A stretch of DNA of 14,244 nt, taken from assembly GCA_046704825.1 (NCBI GenBank), contig JBJKRE010000214.1, forward strand, positions 1 through 14,244, given 5' to 3'. The notes below the pieces were generated by a model. That model ran no database searches and had not been told where the DNA came from. It was given only the letters and a program-made list of their open reading frames with translations. Of this stretch, positions 12,557 to 14,244 are shown one piece after another (position 1 is the first letter of the stretch; the number at the start of each line of letters is the position of its first letter). The DNA comes from CAVRTJ01 sp046704825. Lineage in GTDB: Bacteria; Acidobacteriota; UBA4820; DSQY01. A program made the translations under genes and the position numbers.

Positions 12557-14244
12557 TTACCGGCTCGCCTTTTCCAGGAGATAGAGGAACGAGCCGAAGG
12601 TCTTGCCCGTGCAGGCTCGAAGCCCCATTTCGCAGGTCAGGTTGCTGGAGTAGAAGCCGCCCCCGCCCGCCTCCAGCACCTCCGCCGCCTCTTCCCTCAT
12701 GGCCGAGTGCGTCAGCTCGGGGAACAGCAGGGCCCGGTCGCCGGCGGTGGCGCAGCATTCGAGGTGATCGGGAACGACGGCCTGCCTTGCACACCGCTCC
12801 GCCAGGGCCACCAGCTTCCCGTCCAGCCCCATCTTCCTGGCGGCGCAGTTCGGGTGCAGCACGACCGTCTCGTCACATTTCTGCAGACGCAGCCTGGGCA
12901 GCAGTTCGTCGTGGGCGAACTCGGCGGCGTCCAGCAGTCTCATGCGGCGCCATTTCTCCCGCGCCTCGCCGGCCAGCGTCCGTCCGGCGTCCAGGAGCGT
13001 CCACGCGCAGGAACTCGCGTCGATGACCACGGGCAGCCGCCCGGCGCCCGTCCAGGCCCACATGCGGTCCAGGGTGCGGCCCAGGACCTCCCGGCGGGCT
13101 TCCTCGTAGCCCTTCGAGCCGAAGGGCATGCCGCAGCACAGGCCCGCGCAGTCCGGGGGGATCCAGAGCCGGACGCCGGCCCGACGGGTGACCTCGAGGA
13201 GGGTCTCCATGAGCGACCCGCCGCCGATCCCGTCCACCGGGCCACCCAGGGTCCTGGACAGACAGCTCGGGAAGTACACGGCGTCGGCGTCCTCCCGCAC
13301 CGTTGGGGGCAGCCGTCCCGACGAGGCCCTCGGCATGCCCGGTGCCCACTTGGGCAGCGGCGTGCCCGCCAGCTTTTCGGCCCGCTCGGTCATGCGCGTC
13401 ATGGCCCCGCAGCCCAGCACCGCCTGCCCGAGGTGCCCCAGCCTGAGGGCCATCCGCACTCCGGCCTCCAGTACCGCCATGTGCCGTCCCGCGAAAGATG
13501 CGAGTTTCCTTGCCCACGCGGATGCCGCTTCCCCGCGCAGGTGCTTGACCAGCCGGCCCGTGTCTATCCCGACGGGGCATGCCTCGGGGCACAGGCCGTC
13601 GGCCGCGCAGGTGTCCAGTCCCGCATAGGCGTAGTCAGAGCGGAGCGACCGAAGGGTCTCGTCGTCGCGCCCCTCCGACCGGAGCCGCTCGATCTCCCTG
13701 TGCACCACGATCCGCTGCCGGGGCGTCAGGGTGAGGTTCCGGCTCGGGCAATGGGACTCGCAGAACCCGCATTCGGTGCAGCGGTCCACCGCCTCGTCCA
13801 CGGTCGGGAAATCCTTGAGATCGCTCACGTGGGCCTTCGGGTCCGGGTTCAGGATGACGCCCGGGTTGAGGATGCCGTCCGGGTCCAGCAGCGCCTTGAT
13901 TTTGCGCATTACGCCCAGCGCTTCGCTCCCCCATTCGGTCTCGACGAAGGGCGCCACGTTGCGCCCCGTGCCGTGCTCAGCCTTGAGCGCCCCGTCGTAC
14001 CGGTCCACGACCAGGTCCACGAGATCGGCCATGAAGGCCTCGTAGCGCGCTACGGAGGCGTCGTCCCCGAAGGACTGGGTGAGCACGAAGTGGAGGTTTC
14101 CGTCGCCCGCGTGCCCGAAGATGATGGCCTCGCCGTAGCCGTGCCGAGAGAAGAGGGTCTGGAGGTCCTGCACGGCATCCGCCAGCTTCGGGAGCGGGAA
14201 GGCCACGTCCTCGATGATCGCGGTCGTGCCCGTCGCGCGCATGG
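12557..14244 (-). CDS. FAD/Fe-S D-lactate dehydrogenase-like oxidoreductase, C-terminal part (partial)
   Basis: The frame is open to the right edge; 561 residues are visible from an internal Met, and the N-terminal FAD-binding half is outside. Order of parts: FAD-oxidase C-terminal domain with GHAGDGNLHF (43-52), KAEHGTGR (87-94) and LLDPDGILNPG (118-128). Then a dicluster ferredoxin region, CTECGFCESHCP (155-166) and CAADGLCPEACP (212-223). Then two cysteine-rich CCG half-domains, first with Cys327, Cys369-Cys370 and Cys412, second with Cys466, Cys496-Cys497 and Cys537. This FAD plus Fe-S plus CCG fusion, usually over 900 residues, oxidises D-lactate, glycolate or similar 2-hydroxy acids and passes electrons to the membrane chain. 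The exact substrate cannot be told. The second cluster has Asp215 where the second Cys of CxxCxxC would stand; I recall this CAxDGLC form as normal for the family. The stop is TAA. Confidence 0.93.
   Translation of the reverse strand, partial: MRATGTTAIIEDVAFPLPKLADAVQDLQTLFSRHGYGEAIIFGHAGDGNLHFVLTQSFGDDASVARYEAFMADLVDLVVDRYDGALKAEHGTGRNVAPFVETEWGSEALGVMRKIKALLDPDGILNPGVILNPDPKAHVSDLKDFPTVDEAVDRCTECGFCESHCPSRNLTLTPRQRIVVHREIERLRSEGRDDETLRSLRSDYAYAGLDTCAADGLCPEACPVGIDTGRLVKHLRGEAASAWARKLASFAGRHMAVLEAGVRMALRLGHLGQAVLGCGAMTRMTERAEKLAGTPLPKWAPGMPRASSGRLPPTVREDADAVYFPSCLSRTLGGPVDGIGGGSLMETLLEVTRRAGVRLWIPPDCAGLCCGMPFGSKGYEEARREVLGRTLDRMWAWTGAGRLPVVIDASSCAWTLLDAGRTLAGEAREKWRRMRLLDAAEFAHDELLPRLRLQKCDETVVLHPNCAARKMGLDGKLVALAERCARQAVVPDHLECCATAGDRALLFPELTHSAMREEAAEVLEAGGGGFYSSNLTCEMGLRACTGKTFGSFLYLLEKASR

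Noticed and set aside
13577..13612. Missing cysteine in the second Fe-S motif of the D-lactate dehydrogenase-like protein (Asp215)
   Set aside because: The CAxDGLC form is, to my knowledge, the normal pattern of this FAD/Fe-S family, so it is not a lesion.

Overview
This is a high-GC bacterial chromosome segment. Nearly all genes lie on the minus strand; the clear exception is one small RNA-binding protein gene on the plus strand. The gene set fits a free-living Gram-negative heterotroph: an HflK/HflC membrane pair, a secreted S46 dipeptidyl-peptidase of the kind placed in the periplasm, long-chain acyl-CoA synthetase, FAD/Fe-S D-lactate (2-hydroxyacid) dehydrogenase and de novo serine synthesis. 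An Acidobacteriota-like or Desulfobacterota-like source would fit, but that is an impression and not a determination. I see no insertion sequence, integrase, CRISPR array, tRNA or rRNA, so this looks like core rather than accessory DNA.

Layout, left to right. 163-744 (-) is a secreted, Trp/Tyr-rich protein of unknown function with a good sigma-54-type promoter at 848-863. 976-2945 (-) is hflK-hflC with a 4-base overlap. A 394-base divergent spacer follows, then an RRM protein with a Gly/Arg tail (3340-3696, +) and a strong terminator. 3799-5649 (-) is a long-chain acyl-CoA synthetase interrupted by one in-frame amber codon, under a clear sigma-70 promoter. 5879-7975 (-) is an S46 serine peptidase. 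8119-8874 (-) is a HAD-family phosphatase. 9059-12347 (-) is a probable operon DUF1015-serA-serC. 12557 to the right edge (-) is the C-terminal part of a large flavin/iron-sulfur D-lactate-dehydrogenase-like enzyme.

How genes work together. SerA and SerC carry out the first two steps of phosphorylated serine synthesis. The DUF1015 protein is the first gene of their operon and has an Ala-Asp-Gly-His-His-Arg motif. No classical SerB is present, but a HAD phosphatase lies just downstream of serC in its own transcription unit and is a candidate for the missing step. HflK and HflC form a membrane complex that in other bacteria controls the FtsH protease.

No obviously new multi-gene system is visible. 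The points most worth a second look are the serine operon with DUF1015, the sigma-54 promoter in front of the unknown secreted protein, the amber codon in the acyl-CoA synthetase, and a catalytic Glu-to-Asp change in SerA.
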